Positions 22,630 through 35,742 of a stretch of 64,000 nucleotides of DNA are shown in pieces (position 1 is the first letter of the stretch; each line of letters starts with the position of its first letter). The stretch is from assembly GCA_030737875.1 (NCBI GenBank), contig CM060923.1, positions 496,212,453 through 496,276,452 on the forward strand, read 5' to 3'. A program made the position numbers and the translations under genes. The notes under the pieces are model-generated. The model did no database searches. It saw only the letters and a program-made list of their open reading frames with translations, and was not told where the DNA came from. This DNA is from Allium sativum (taxonomy: Eukaryota; Streptophyta; Magnoliopsida; Asparagales; Amaryllidaceae).

Positions 22630-22868
22630 TGTAACGACCCATATTTTCAAAGATATAATAATTAATTAATTTAATTATTTAAATAGTAATTTATAGATTT
22701 AAATGGTTATTTAATTAAATAATATTGAATATTTAATTAAATTAAATAATATAATAATATATTTATTTCTGAATTAGTCGGAAATAGTGAATTGACAATA
22801 TAATGTGAACTGGACAATTTAAAATATTTAATTCAGCTTAGAATTTGAATTAGAATAATGAATATATT
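22630..22868 (+). repeat. Element A' right LTR, first 239 bp
   Basis: It starts TGTAACGACCC after the polypurine tract and is A+T rich. It is interrupted by element B; ATATT (22864-22868) is duplicated at 36993-36997. Confidence 0.8.
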
Positions 22869-23174
22869 TGAGACGACCCGAACTTCCCCGTGAAGGAAAG
22901 CACGGATAGAATTGAGGACAAGACAAAATAGAACGCATTACTGAAGAACATTTCATTGTTATTACAACAATTCCATCAGATACAAGAATATACAGAGTAT
23001 AAATGAATAAATTACATACAATAAATATCAGAGATTACAATAAATTACATAGCAGTGGAAAATAATACAAAATCACAACTAGAAGTGATACACGGATACA
23101 GAGCTTTCCGAGCATCGTTCCAGCTGTAAATCAGGACCCTGTGAATATAAATCTACAAAACCAAAACTACTAGC

Positions 23175-23460
23175 TGCCCGTGCGGAAAATAGGGGCACCC
23201 AGAGTTTAGGTTTAAACAATAAACTCCAGGTCAGTCATGGGACTGGTGTGAGAACTAAAACAGTTATAATTCTTTATTTTAAAGTTCGGTAAATCAAGGG
23301 ACCACGCCGTATAACACGGAACGGGTTTCCTCCCAAGAATACCAGTGCATAAAACAAACAGCGCAATGCTAAATAAAGAAAAATGAAGCTGTTATAAGAC
23401 CCAGGTCCCATCACACAATGCAACGCAAGCCGGAGGATAAGGTTTTTACCTTATAACAGC
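23175..23460 (-). other. Structured LTR module (H1-H5), element B left LTR
   Basis: Plus-strand positions: H5 TGCCC (23175)/GGGCA (23193). H4 is GAGTTTA/TAAACTC near 23201-23226, and H3 is CAGTC/GACTG near 23231-23248. H2 has outer GGTA (23288)/TACC (23340) with inner CCGT/ACGG. H1 is GCTGTTATAAG (23388-23398)/CTTATAACAGC (23450-23460), 11 perfect pairs. Confidence 0.75.
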
Positions 23461-26400
23461 CAAAGCATGCTTGATACGTTTAAAACACATTATTTGATAC
23501 TAGTATAGGTGTATAGTGTCAAAACAATTTCAATCATAAATATCAATCATAGACGGCATGAATGACCCATACCACTATGTCGCCATACTAGGTTCTACAA
23601 ATAAAACCGCACTATCACGTATTGGAAATTGGATTTCCGTCATGAGCCGAGGCAAGGGGCAAGCTCCTCTCCGATTCGAGACACTCTAGCAAATGTCCCA
23701 GGACCCCACTATGATCCTTGGATCTTCAGGGCCGGTCCTCTCTTACTTTTGAGGATTAGTTATTCCTGAACACACGTTTCCCGGTCCTTACAGACCTATA
23801 TCCGAGGCGCCTCGCATTCCAACAACCACACAGGTGAAAAGTATATAAATGTTAGGGCTGGTAGGTCACTGACACCACCCTAGCTAGAAAGAAACGTCGT
23901 GCTCTCCCTGCAGTCACTATCCCGTTTTTGACTCATACCGAGGTGTGAGGCTCGCGAATTCACGTTATACACAAAGCTATGCCACACAGGCCGTGCTTTG
24001 ATCATCAACCACAAGACTTTTCTTTTCAACAGAAGCCTTGATCAATTGCCACTTACGCATGCCACATTGGCAATTCACTCCATGCGACTGATGTCCATCG
24101 ATATACAACCTCTGAGCTCGTACGTCTCAGAGAAGGGCGTTAAGCAAGAGAATAAATTCTCCGCCGCCAAACAGATGTATATTTAATAGAGATCAATCAA
24201 CACAGAATAAAATCCAAAGTCAGACACACAATCCATTTACAAGTTCGTTCTGGGTCTAAACGAAACCGGAGGCACTTTCCTCGCATATCCATCGATCTCC
24301 AAGTACGTCTGGACGATCACCAACTGTTTCCCTCATCCTGGGTGTACAGCCTAATCAAGATCATCAGTAATCACCCAAACGATGTGGAGACTTCCGGTCT
24401 TCGACCACCGTCTTCATCTTCGACATCTCGTCGAATCGATTATTCAGAATGGGTATAAACCCGGCCTTTCTGAATAACCCACGTATATGATAAACAAATG
24501 TTACACAAACACAACGAACGCCTCATTCCAATTCAGAATATTCTTTTATTCACAAAATCACATTCTTAGGGAAATGTTCCCATTAATTTTATCAAAGATA
24601 AATCCTTCTAAATTTATCCTATAATCTTCCTTTGGATATCATTTCTAACTAGTCGGGATTAACGAACCACACCGAAGTAATTATTTGTTTTATTTCCCAA
24701 TCCCAACCTATATATCCCATGGAGCAAAACTGGTGATACTCCATTCCTAACACCACAGTGTTATCGGTAAAATTAATTACCATTTCACGTTCAAATCTAA
24801 TTAAAGATTTAACTATCGCTTTGGAGCAAAACTGGTGATACTCCACTCTCGATCACCTTTCAAATTTGATAATTTAAATTATCAATTCACATTTTTATCT
24901 AATTAAAGATTCATTAAAACTCCACTTAGTTTTAATTCTTTCAAAAATCAACATCTTGCCTTTAACTGGGTTAAAGAACCAATGTCATCTAAAACACGAT
25001 TCACGATAAACCCAAATCACATTTGATATTAAATACAAGGCTCTGAATAGAAAATATATCGGCTTATATTCAATATCAAATTCTGAAACCAACATATATC
25101 GTATTGGAAATAACGATATAAAATATATCTTTCAAATTCCCATAACAATATCTGTATAGTCACGAAATCCAACATCGAAATATCCCGAAGATAATTTCGA
25201 TTCAACTCCAGTCCAATTCACGTATTGGGAATATTGATTACTTTTAAAATCACTTTCAAATTCGATTTATTTATTTCACAAATAAATTGATTTTAATTCT
25301 AGTTCAAAACTAGTTCATTTCGATAGAAATCTATTTTTACCTATTCAAATGTGGAATTTTCCAGCCCAATTCTTTCCAATTCACATATTATAATTTTACA
25401 CAAATTATAGATATTTTTAATAATTTTATCAAGGCCCGTACAGTCGATTTCCATCAACGGCCATCGAACTGCACTTACAGCGACCTTTTTCGAATTTGAT
25501 TTGGACATAATTCCAAATCCAACCGTTAGATTTCAAATTTCTAATATTCATTGGAAAGCTCTTTTCGATACGAACCCAACGGTTCCGGTTTTAGGAGAAT
25601 CCGACGGTCGGATCTCCCGCAATGTCCGTTTGAAATAAATGGTCGAAATTCACGAACTGCCGCGGCGCGGCGCGTTCTATTCAGGCCATTATATTATATA
25701 TATATAATATATATAATATATATTTCGTCGATTTCCTTTTAAAACGAATTTTATAACTCGTTTTAAATTCGTTTCTGAAACAATTCAACTTCTATATTCA
25801 ATTCAAATCAAAATTGAATTCTTCTTTATAAATCCGTTTTAAAATTCATTTCTATTCAATTCAAATTTTAATTCAATTTGAATTCATTTCAATTCACTTT
25901 CAATTCAATTTGAAATCGTTTTCAATTCAATTCATTTCGAATTTCAATTTCAAAATATTTAATTTCGAAATCACTTTTCAATATTCATTATAAAACGAAT
26001 AAAATCGATATAAATATCGTTCACGTCAAAATGGCGCAAAACTAATCAACACGGCTTTATATTTTTCACAACTTCTTTATTTTATTCAACAAATGAATAT
26101 TTATCCCATTCAACACATGAATCTATATTTTTCTCAACACACGACTAATCTCAACACATGAGTACTGTCAACACATCACTATTTTTGTTATGTAAAATAT
26201 TTTATAAAACTATGGTATCTATCGTTTGATTTTTAATTAGACTTCTACTGGGAAGTAGTTCTAATTTTAAATATGATAAAGATGTAAATTATTTTATTTA
26301 AAATATTTTACTCAACACATGAATAGTTTCAACACATGACTATTTTTATATTCAACACATGAATTTTCTTTTATAATATTCCTTATTTTCCCGATTGGAA

Positions 26401-27126
26401 TGAGGCCCAATCAATCACCATATAATGTTAATTATATGGATTCCATACAACACATGTATATAATAGCATTGAAAATAATCAATCATCAACCAAAGTGCAC
26501 TACACTGTATAAGCATCAAATATAGATATCTGACGCTTATAACAGCCTGTCAATCAATCGATCGACATATTTAATCAATCAGGATGAATGAACTTCAAAT
26601 TTCATCCCAACACCCGTGTGGGGTTTCAAGCAATCAAACACAGATTTTAGTTGTGTAGTTGGGCGATGTGTAAAATTTATCAACCCAATCAATATCAGTC
26701 AAATCAGTGTAAATAAACAAATCGGCCGATTTGTTTATAAATATTTATTTATTCACTTTCACGTTAAAAATTATATTTTTAACGTCAAAAATATTTATTT
26801 CAACACTTGAATTTCTATTCAGTTCATTTACACAATAAAAATGATATTTTTATTTTTCTAACATATTTTAGAAAATTTCGGCGGCATAACGGCACGATAC
26901 TAGAAACGGGACAAGGCCTAGCCTTATCCCCGGTCTAGTGAAGGCCCATGCCATTCACACATCAATCAAATCAATTCCATTTCACCAAACCATTCAACTT
27001 CAAATCAAATCATCTAACTAATTACACAACCAAACAATTAAACAAACAAGCCATCCATGGTCTGTGGATGACGGGTGTCGGGTGCTACTAAGCACCGTCT
27101 GCATCCTAGTATATATATATATATAA

Positions 27127-28141
27127 CTAGAAAAATTAAATTGAAAGGTGAGAAGTTCTCACCAAAAGCTATCCAATCACCTTGACTCTTCTTCTCGCCT
27201 TTTTATCGTCTTCTTGTGCCCGTAGCCACTACATATATAAAAATCACACATTTTTATATTTTGTTGTCTTTGAAATAAAAATCACATTTTTATTTATTCA
27301 CTTTCCATTTAAAAATCATATTTTTATATTTGCTTCATACATTTAAAAATCGAATTTTTACTTCGTTATACTTTATATAAAAATCGAATTTTTACTTCGA
27401 AGTTCCATATATAAAAATCACATTTTGACTTCGCTATTAAATATATAAAGATTATATTTTTATCACCTTATTCTTCATATAAAGATTTCGCCCTTTCAAA
27501 AATAAAGTTTTCGCCTTTATAAAAATAAAGTTTTCGCCTTTATAAAAATAAAGTTTTCGCCTTTATAAAAATAAGGTTTTCGCCTTTTCAAATTTAAAGA
27601 TTTCATCTTTATAAAAATCTCATTTTTATTTTTCTACACATATAAAGGTGATATTTTTTAATATTCTATCATGTAAAAATTATATTTTTAACTCTTTAAA
27701 AATATAAAAATCACATTTTCACTACTTCTATATAGTAAAGATCATATTTTTATTATTTTAAAAATATAAAAATCATACCTTTATCTTTCTACAATGTAAA
27801 AGATTATATTTTTACTACTTTAAAAATATATAAAGCATATTTTTATAATCGCTATATAGTAAAGACTATATTTTTAATACTTTAAAAATATAAAAATCGT
27901 ATTTTTATTACTTTAAAAATATAAAAATCATATTTTTACTTCCACAATATAAAAGATTACATTTTTATCACTCTACAACATAAATAAAAAAACAGTTTTT
28001 AAGGTAAATAAAAAAAATCAGTTTTTAAAGTAGATAAAATTCAGTTTTTAAAATAAATAAAATTCAGTTTTTAAAATAAATAAAATAAAAAAACAGTTAA
28101 AGTAAATAAAATAATAAAAAAAAGAACATCAGGGAACTTAC
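27127..28141 (-). other. Candidate intron within element B left LTR
   Basis: On the minus strand a GTAAGT donor (28141-28136) follows the G/C-rich leader. A T-rich stretch ending TTTTTCTAG (acceptor G at 27127) lies about 1 kb on. The same arrangement occurs in element C. It is a sequence-only prediction. Confidence 0.35.
27235..28085. repeat. AT-rich minisatellite block in element B left LTR
   Basis: It consists of irregular AAAAATC..ATTTTTA units, then about five copies of a 23-bp unit with core AAAATAAAGTTTTCGCC (27480-27590). A 23-bp TTCAGTTTTTAAAATAAAT-like unit follows (28000-28085). The equivalent in the right LTR (34790-35690) has about two more copies of the last unit. Confidence 0.8.
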
Positions 28142-29374
28142 AGGGGGGGGGGGGGCTCGTCGGCGGACTTCGCTGGAGGGGGCGGTGGTTGGTGGCGCTC
28201 GGCGTGGAGGAGGGCGTCGTGGTGGGTTCAGGCGGTTCGGGGTTCGAAGGGGGTAACGGCGGGTTTCTTCGTGGAGTTAGGGTTTGGGGGGGGGGGGGCT
28301 GTAGGGTTCGAACGGAGGGAGGGAAGAGGAGGAGGCGTCGGTGGCGGAGGGCGGTGGGTTCGAGATCGATTTGGATGCGTTTTCCTTTTTTTTTCTTTTT
28401 TTCTTTTGTTTTTCTGTAAATCGATTATGAACGGGGGGGGGGGGGGGGCAGCGGGTTAAAGGGGGAGATAGAAATTTTTTTTTATTAATTTAATTATTTT
28501 AATTCAAAAAGTCAACTTTTTCAATCGACCTCTAAACGAGGTCCACCGCCTGTCGTCCCTAGCGTTTAACCCCCATTCCGAACACAATGGGATATGTACC
28601 GCAAGCTGATTCGACTGTTTGAATCAGTTTCCGTTTAATTTGCATTTAAATCACTATATTGAATTTTAAACGTACATTTCAAATTGCCGAGGTCACATAC
28701 TAGCTCGAAAAATTCCAGAAAAATATTTTCTAGCTTCGTATTGACGATACGGTCCTAACAAAACTAGTTTCGTCCAATTCTGAGACCGTTGGAAAAATGG
28801 CCAATTTCCAGTCGATTAAAATCAACTAAAATGGTCAAAACACGTTTTCCTTTGCCACGCTCACATATTGATTCGAAAAATTATGAAATTTGGAATCTAG
28901 CAATAACTTGACATCACGGACCCAACAAAAGTGGTTTCGTCGAAATCCGAGGTCGTTTGCAAAATGTCCATTTTTAAGGGCCTGAATTCCATAGCGACTA
29001 TTCAGAATTTTCAACTGGACATATCTTTTGATTCTCGCTACTAAATTTCAACTTGTCGGATTCGTTGGAAAGATATCATCAATTAGATCCTAATGTTTTT
29101 GGTTTCACTAACATCCGGATTGTTTTGCTCCCGGTACATTCAATTGAAGTTTGAAATCGAATTATCGAACTACCGCACCATTTTCAATTCCTTTTATAAT
29201 TATATATAATTATTTATATTCTAACGATGACGTATATAAATATATACGTTCGAATTCTATTCAAAATAAATTTCACGTCGATATTATTTAAAATAATCTA
29301 TTTTAAATGTTCAAAATTCACTAAAATTGCCAAAATAAAAATTTTAAACTGGCCCAGATTTTCGGGTTATTACA

Positions 29375-29387
29375 ATCTCCCCCACTT
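29375..29387 (-). promoter_or_regulatory. Polypurine tract of element B
   Basis: Minus-strand AAGTGGGGGAGAT lies directly before the LTR start TGTAATAACCC. It nearly matches the Tekay-like tract at 1085. Confidence 0.87.
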
Positions 29388-30284
29388 AAAACTTTTCGTC
29401 CCCGAAAAGGAACAAAGTCGAAAGTTGTTTAACAATTCAACTCAACTTCCATTGTTTCGATTACGGCTTAAGTTCCTCAACTTTTCAGTTTCTAAGAACT
29501 TTTCAAAAATTTCAAAAATTTGGCTAACACCCTAAATTTTCGAAAATTTTCGCCATAACCTCCCCTGCACCGGGAGCATCGGGGAATTTCAAATAGCTTC
29601 CCCGGTCCTACAGATCTCAAAAAGAAAAAGAAAAAGCCAAGCGGCTAGCCAATAGGCTCACAAAATCATCATCACCCAAACAAAACAGGAAATTATGTAG
29701 TAAACATGTACCTATTTGTCGGGCAAACAAATTTTATTCTCTGCTCTAGCCTCCTTGCTATGACCTGTTCAATGTAAGCATATGTATATGCAAGCAAATG
29801 CGACCAATTTTCAATACAATTCAATATTCGGTTATATTAGGCATAAATGGTTAAAAATTAGCAAACAATTAAACAAACAACACAAACATCAATCAATTAG
29901 TGGATTAACGTTTCAAATTCATAACTTTGATATATATATACAGAAAATCTTGTTTTTGATGCCAATTCACAACAATGTATTCTAGCTATATAAGTTTTGG
30001 TTCTCACACCAGCCTAATGGAAATATATAGAAATCACACCTTCGAAACACGAACATAAATACTGATGATGTGGCCACATCACCAGAATTATCCCCGGGTG
30101 TCTAGAATGTGATTCTATATCTATCCAGTATATTAAAACTTCGAATATACGTTCATGACGCGTATACACGAAATCTATATATACTCGATTGTCCATATCA
30201 ATATAAATAAATATTCAAATACGTATAAAGCGATTTAAATTTTATAACAAAATTGTTTTCATTTAAAAAAATATACTCTTCACA

Positions 30285-30350
30285 CTCGTCCTAGGATACT
30301 ACTGATCCTATCTCTAACGAGTCATTCTAATTGGATATTACTAACCCAAT
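30285..30350 (-). other. Two tandem post-primer-site stem-loops (H6), element B
   Basis: Plus-strand arms: CTCGT (30285-30289)/ACGAG (30317-30321) enclose TAGGAT (30292)/ATCCTA (30305), with a 7-nt loop. A second hairpin pairs ATTGG (30330) with CCAAT (30346). The arms differ from those of A and C but stay paired. Confidence 0.75.
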
Positions 30351-30410
30351 ATCCGATGAATTCTTTCGTATGGTTCTAATGTGTCTTGTTCTCGAGCTCT
30401 GTAAACCAAA

Positions 30411-30422
30411 GCTCTGATACTA
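30411..30422 (-). promoter_or_regulatory. Primer binding site, initiator-Met tRNA type, element B
   Basis: The minus strand reads TAGTATCAGAGC, 11 of 12 matches to TGGTATCAGAGC. It lies three bases from the LTR end. Confidence 0.87.
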
Positions 30423-30731
30423 AAATGAGACGACCCGAACTTCCCCGTGAAGGAAAGCACGGATAGAATTGAGGACAAGACAAAATAGAACGCATTACTG
30501 AAGAACATTTCATTGTTATTACAACAATTCCATCAGATACAAGAATATACAGAGTATAAATGAATAAATTACATACAATAAATATCAGAGATTACAATAA
30601 ATTACATAGCAGCGGAAAATAATACAAAATCACAACTAGAAGTGATACACGGATACAGAGCTTTCCGAGCATCGTTCCAGCTGTAAATCAGGACCCTGTG
30701 AATATAAATCTGCAAAACCAAAACTACTAGC

Positions 30732-31017
30732 TGCCCGTGCGGAAAATAGGGGCACCCAGAGTTTAGGTTAAAACAATAAACTCCAGGTCAGTCATGGGAC
30801 TGGTGTGAGAACTAAAACAGTTATAATTCTTTATTTTAAAGTTCGGTAAATCAAGGGACCACGCCGTATAACACGGAACGGGTTTCCTCCCAAGAATACC
30901 AGTGCATAAAACAAACAGCGCAATGCTAAATAAAGAAAAATGAAGCTGTTATAAGACCCAGGTCCCATCACACAATGAAACGCAAGCCGGAGGATAGGGT
31001 TTTTACCTTATAACAGC
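30732..31017 (-). other. Structured LTR module (H1-H5), element B right LTR
   Basis: It is the same as 23175-23460; H1 arms are GCTGTTATAAG (30945-30955) and CTTATAACAGC (31007-31017). The few substitutions between the two copies that I noticed fall in loops. Confidence 0.75.
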
Positions 31018-34000
31018 CAAAGCATGCTTGATACGTTTAAAACACATTATTTGATACTAGTATAGGTGTATAGTGTCAAAACAATTTCAATCATAAATAT
31101 CAATCATAGGCGGCATGAATGACCCATACCACTATGTCGCCATACTAGGTTCTACAAATAAAACCGCACTATCACGTATTGGAAATTGGATTTTCGTCGT
31201 GAGCCGAGGCAAGGGGCAAGCTCCTCTCCGATTCGAGACACTCTAGCAAATGTCCCAGGACCCCACTATGATCCTTGGATCTTCAGGGTCGGTCCTCTCT
31301 TACTTTTGAGGATTAGTTATTCCTAAACACACGTTTCCCGGTCCTTACAGACCTATATCCGAGGCGCCTCGCATTCCAACAACCACACAGGTGAAAAGTA
31401 TATAAATGTCAGGGCTGGTAGGTCACTGACACCACCCTAGCTAGAAAGAAACGTCGTGCTCTCCCTGCAGTCACTATCCTGTTTTTGACTCATACCGAGG
31501 TGTGAGGCTCGCGAATTCACGTTATACACAAAGCTATGCCACACAGGCCGTGCTTTGATCATCAACCACAAGACTTTTCTTTTCAACAGAAGCCTTGATC
31601 AATTGCCACTTACGCATGCCACATTGGCAATTCACTCCATGCGACTGATGTCCATCGATATACAACCTCTGAGCTCGTACGTCTCAGAGAAGGGCGTTAA
31701 GCAAGAGAATAAATTCTCCGCCGCCAAACAGATGTATATTTAATAGAGATCAATCAACACAGAATAAAATCCAAAGTCAGACACACAATCCATTTACAAG
31801 TTCGTTCTGGGTCTGAACGAAACCGGAGGCACTTTCCTCGCATATCCATCGATCTCCAAGTACGTCTAGACGATCACCAACTGTTTCCCTCATCCTGGGT
31901 GTACAGCCCAATCAAGATCATCAGTAATCACCCAAATGATGTGAAGACTTCCGGTCTTCGACCACCGTCTTCATCTTCGACATCTCGTCGAATCGATTAT
32001 TCAGAATGGGTATAAACCCGGCCTTTCTGAATAACCCACGTATATGATAAACAAATGTTACACAAACACAACGAACGCCTCATTCCAATTCAGAATATTC
32101 TTTTATTCACAAAATCACATTCTTAGGGAAATGTTCCCATTAATTTTATCAAAGATAAATCCTTCTAAATTTATCCTATAATCTTCCTTTGGATATCATT
32201 TCTAACTAGTCGGGATTAACGAACCACACCGAAGTAATTATTTGTTTTATTTCCCAATCCCAACCTATATATCCCATGGAGCAAAACTGGTGATACTCCA
32301 TTCCTAACACCACAGTGTTATCGGTAAAATTAATTACCATTTCACGTTCAAATCTAATTAAAGATTTAACTATCGCTTTGGAGCAAAACTGGTGATACTC
32401 CACTCTCGATCACCTTTCAAATTTGATAATTTAAATTATCAATTCACATTTTTATCTAATTAAAGATTCATTAAAACTCCACTTAGTTTTAATTCTTTCA
32501 AAAATCAACATCTTGCCTTTAACTGGGTTAAAGAACCAATGTCATCTAAAACACGATTCACGATAAACCCAAATCACATTTGATATTAAATACAAGGCTC
32601 TGAATAGAAAATATATCGGCTTATATTCAATATCAAATTCTGAAACCAACATATATCGTATTGGAAATAACGATATAAAATATATCTTTCAAATTCCCAT
32701 AACAATATCTGTATAGTCACGAAATCCAACATCGAAATATCCCGAAGATAATTTCGATTCAACTCCAGTCCAATTCACGTATTGGGAATATTGATTACTT
32801 TTAAAATCACTTTCAAATTCGATTTATTTATTTCACAAATAAATTGATTTTAATTCTAGTTCAAAACTAGTTCATTTCGATAGAAATCTATTTTTACCTA
32901 TTCAAATGTGGAATTTTCCAGCCCAATTCTTTCCAATTCACATATTATAATTTTACACAAATTATAGATATTTTTAATAATTTTATCAAGGCCCGTACAG
33001 TCGATTTCCATCAACGGCCATCGAACTGCACTTACAGCGACCTTTTTCAAATTTGATTTGGACATAATTCCAAATCCAACCGTTAGATTTCAAATTTCTA
33101 ATATTCATTGGAAAGCTCTTTTCGATACGAACCCAACGGTTCCGGTTTTAGGAGAATCCGACGGTCGGATCTCCCGCAATGTCCGTTTGAAATAAATGGT
33201 CGAAATTCACGAACTGCCGCGGCGCGGCGCGTTCTATTCAGGCCATTATATTATATATATATAATATATATAATATATATTTCGTCGATTTCCTTTTAAA
33301 ACGAATTTTATAACTCGTTTTAAATTCGTTTCTGAAACAATTCAACTTCTATATTCAATTCAAATCAAAATTGAATTCTTCTTTATAAATCCGTTTTAAA
33401 ATTCATTTCTATTCAATTCAAATTTTAATTCAATTTGAATTCATTTCAATTCACTTTCAATTCAATTTGAAATCGTTTTCAATTCAATTCATTTCGAATT
33501 TCAATTTCAAAATATTTAATTTCGAAATCACTTTTCAATATTCATTATAAAACGAATAAAATCGATATAAATATCGTTCACGTCAAAATGGCGCAAAACT
33601 AATCAACACAGCTTTATATTTTTCACAACTTCTTTATTTTATTCAACAAATGAATATTTATCCCATTCAACACATGAATCTATATTTTTCTCAACACACG
33701 ACTAATCTCAACACATGAGTACTGTCAACACATCACTATTTTTGTTATGTAAAATATTTTATAAAACTATGGTATCTATCGTTTGATTTTTAATTAGACT
33801 TCTACTGGGAAGTAGTTCTAATTTTAAATATGATAAAGATGTAAATTATTTTATTTAAAATATTTTACTCAACACATGAATAGTTTCAACACATGACTAT
33901 TTTTATATTCAACACATGAATTTTCTTTTATAATATTCCTTATTTTCCCGATTGGAATGAGGCCCAATCAATCACCATATAATGTTAATTATATGGATTC

Positions 34001-34681
34001 CATACAACACATGTATATAATAGCATTGAAAATAATCAATCATCAACCAAAGTGCACTACACTGTATAAGCATCAAATATAGATATCTGACGCTTATAAC
34101 AGCCTGTCAATCAATCGATCGACATATTTAATCAATCAGGATGAGTGAACTTCAAATTTCATCCCAACACCCGTGTGGGGTTTCAAGCAATCAAACACAG
34201 ATTTTAGTTGTGTAGTTGGGCGATGTGTAAAATTTATCAACCCAATCAATATCAGTCAAATCAGTGTAAATAAACAAATCGGCCGATTTGTTTATAAATA
34301 TTTATTTATTCACTTTCACGTTAAAAATTATATTTTTAACGTCAAAAATATTTATTTCAACACTTGAATTTCTATTCAGTTCATTTACACAATAAAAATG
34401 ATATTTTTATTTTTCTAACATATTTTAGAAAATTTCGGCGGCATAACGGCACGATACTAGAAACGGGACAAGGCCTAGCCTTATCCCCGGTCTAGTGAAG
34501 GCCCATGCCATTCACACATCAATCAAATCAATTCCATTTCACCAAACCATTCAACTTCAAATCAAATCATCTAACTAATTACACAACCAAACAATTAAAC
34601 AAACAAGCCATCCATGGTCTGTGGATGACGGGTGTCGGGTGCTACTAAGCACCGTCTGCATCCTAGTATATATATATATAA

Positions 34682-35742
34682 CTAGAAAAATTAAATTGAA
34701 AGGTGAGAAGTTCTCACCGAAAGCTATCCAATCACCTTGACTCTTCTTCTCGCCTTTTTATCGTCTTCTTGTGCCCGTAGCCACTACATATATAAAAATC
34801 ACACATTTTTATATTTTGTTGTCTTTGAAATAAAAATCACATTTTTATTTATTCACTTTCCATTTAAAAATCATATTTTTATATTTGCTTCATACATTTA
34901 AAAATCGAATTTTTACTTCGTTATACTTTATATAAAAATCGAATTTTTACTTCGAAGTTCCATATATAAAAATCACATTTTGACTTCGCTATTAAATATA
35001 TAAAGATTATATTTTTATCACCTTATTCTTCATATAAAGATTTCGCCCTTTCAAAAATAAAGTTTTCGCCTTTATAAAAATAAAGTTTTCGCCTTTATAA
35101 AAATAAAGTTTTCGCCTTTATAAAAATAAGGTTTTCGCCTTTTCAAATTTAAAGATTTCATCTTTATAAAAATCTCATTTTTATTTTTCTACACATATAA
35201 AGGTGATATTTTTTAATATTCTATCATGTAAAAATTATATTTTTAACTCTTTAAAAATATAAAAATCACATTTTCACTACTTCTATATAGTAAAGATCAT
35301 ATTTTTATTATTTTAAAAATATAAAAATCATACCTTTATCTTTCTACAATGTAAAAGATTATATTTTTACTACTTTAAAAATATATAAAGCATATTTTTA
35401 TAATCGCTATATAGTAAAGACTATATTTTTAATACTTTAAAAATATAAAAATCGTATTTTTATTACTTTAAAAATATAAAAATCATATTTTTACTTCCAC
35501 AATATAAAAGATTACATTTTTATCACTCTACAACATAAATAAAAAAACAGTTTTTAAGGTAAATAAAAAAAATCAGTTTTTAAAGTAGATAAAATTCAGT
35601 TTTTAAAATAAATAAAATTCAGTTTTTAAAATAAATAAAATTCAGTTTTTAAAATAAATAAAATTCAGTTTTTAAAATAAATAAAATAAAAAAACAGTTA
35701 AAGTAAATAAAATAATAAAAAAAAGAACATCAGGGAACTTAC
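34682..35742 (-). other. Candidate intron within element B right LTR
   Basis: The donor GTAAGT (35742-35737) and acceptor CTAG (34685-34682) are conserved from the left LTR. The rationale is the same as for 27127-28141. Confidence 0.35.

Larger units (their letters stand above)
22869..29374 (-). repeat. Element B left (3') LTR, 6506 bp
   Basis: In minus-strand order: U3-like start (29374), a G/C-rich leader on the other side of G tracts at 28433-28448 and 28143-28155, an AT-rich AAAAATC/ATTTTTA array (27235-27985), and the structured module (23175-23460). The terminus is at 22869. No protein-coding ORF was found; the 28189-28459 ORFs are low-complexity shadows of the G-rich stretch. Confidence 0.92.
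29375..30425 (-). mobile_element. Element B interior, 1051 bp, non-coding
   Basis: On the minus strand: primer site (30422-30411), stem-loops (30350-30285), about 0.8 kb without coding potential, the block GGGGACGAAAAGTTTTAAG, and the polypurine tract. ORFs at 29227, 29782 and 30014 match nothing recognisable. With no capsid or polymerase it depends on another element's proteins. Confidence 0.88.

Noticed and set aside
23998..24846. ORFs identical between 23998-24846 and 31555-32403
   Set aside because: Identity reflects the two young LTRs of element B; the sequences are short and without domain signatures.
28189..28459. Glycine/arginine-rich ORFs in the G-rich stretch of element B (also 35796-36106)
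   Set aside because: They are low-complexity translations of G runs on the strand opposite to the element; frames differ between the two LTR copies.
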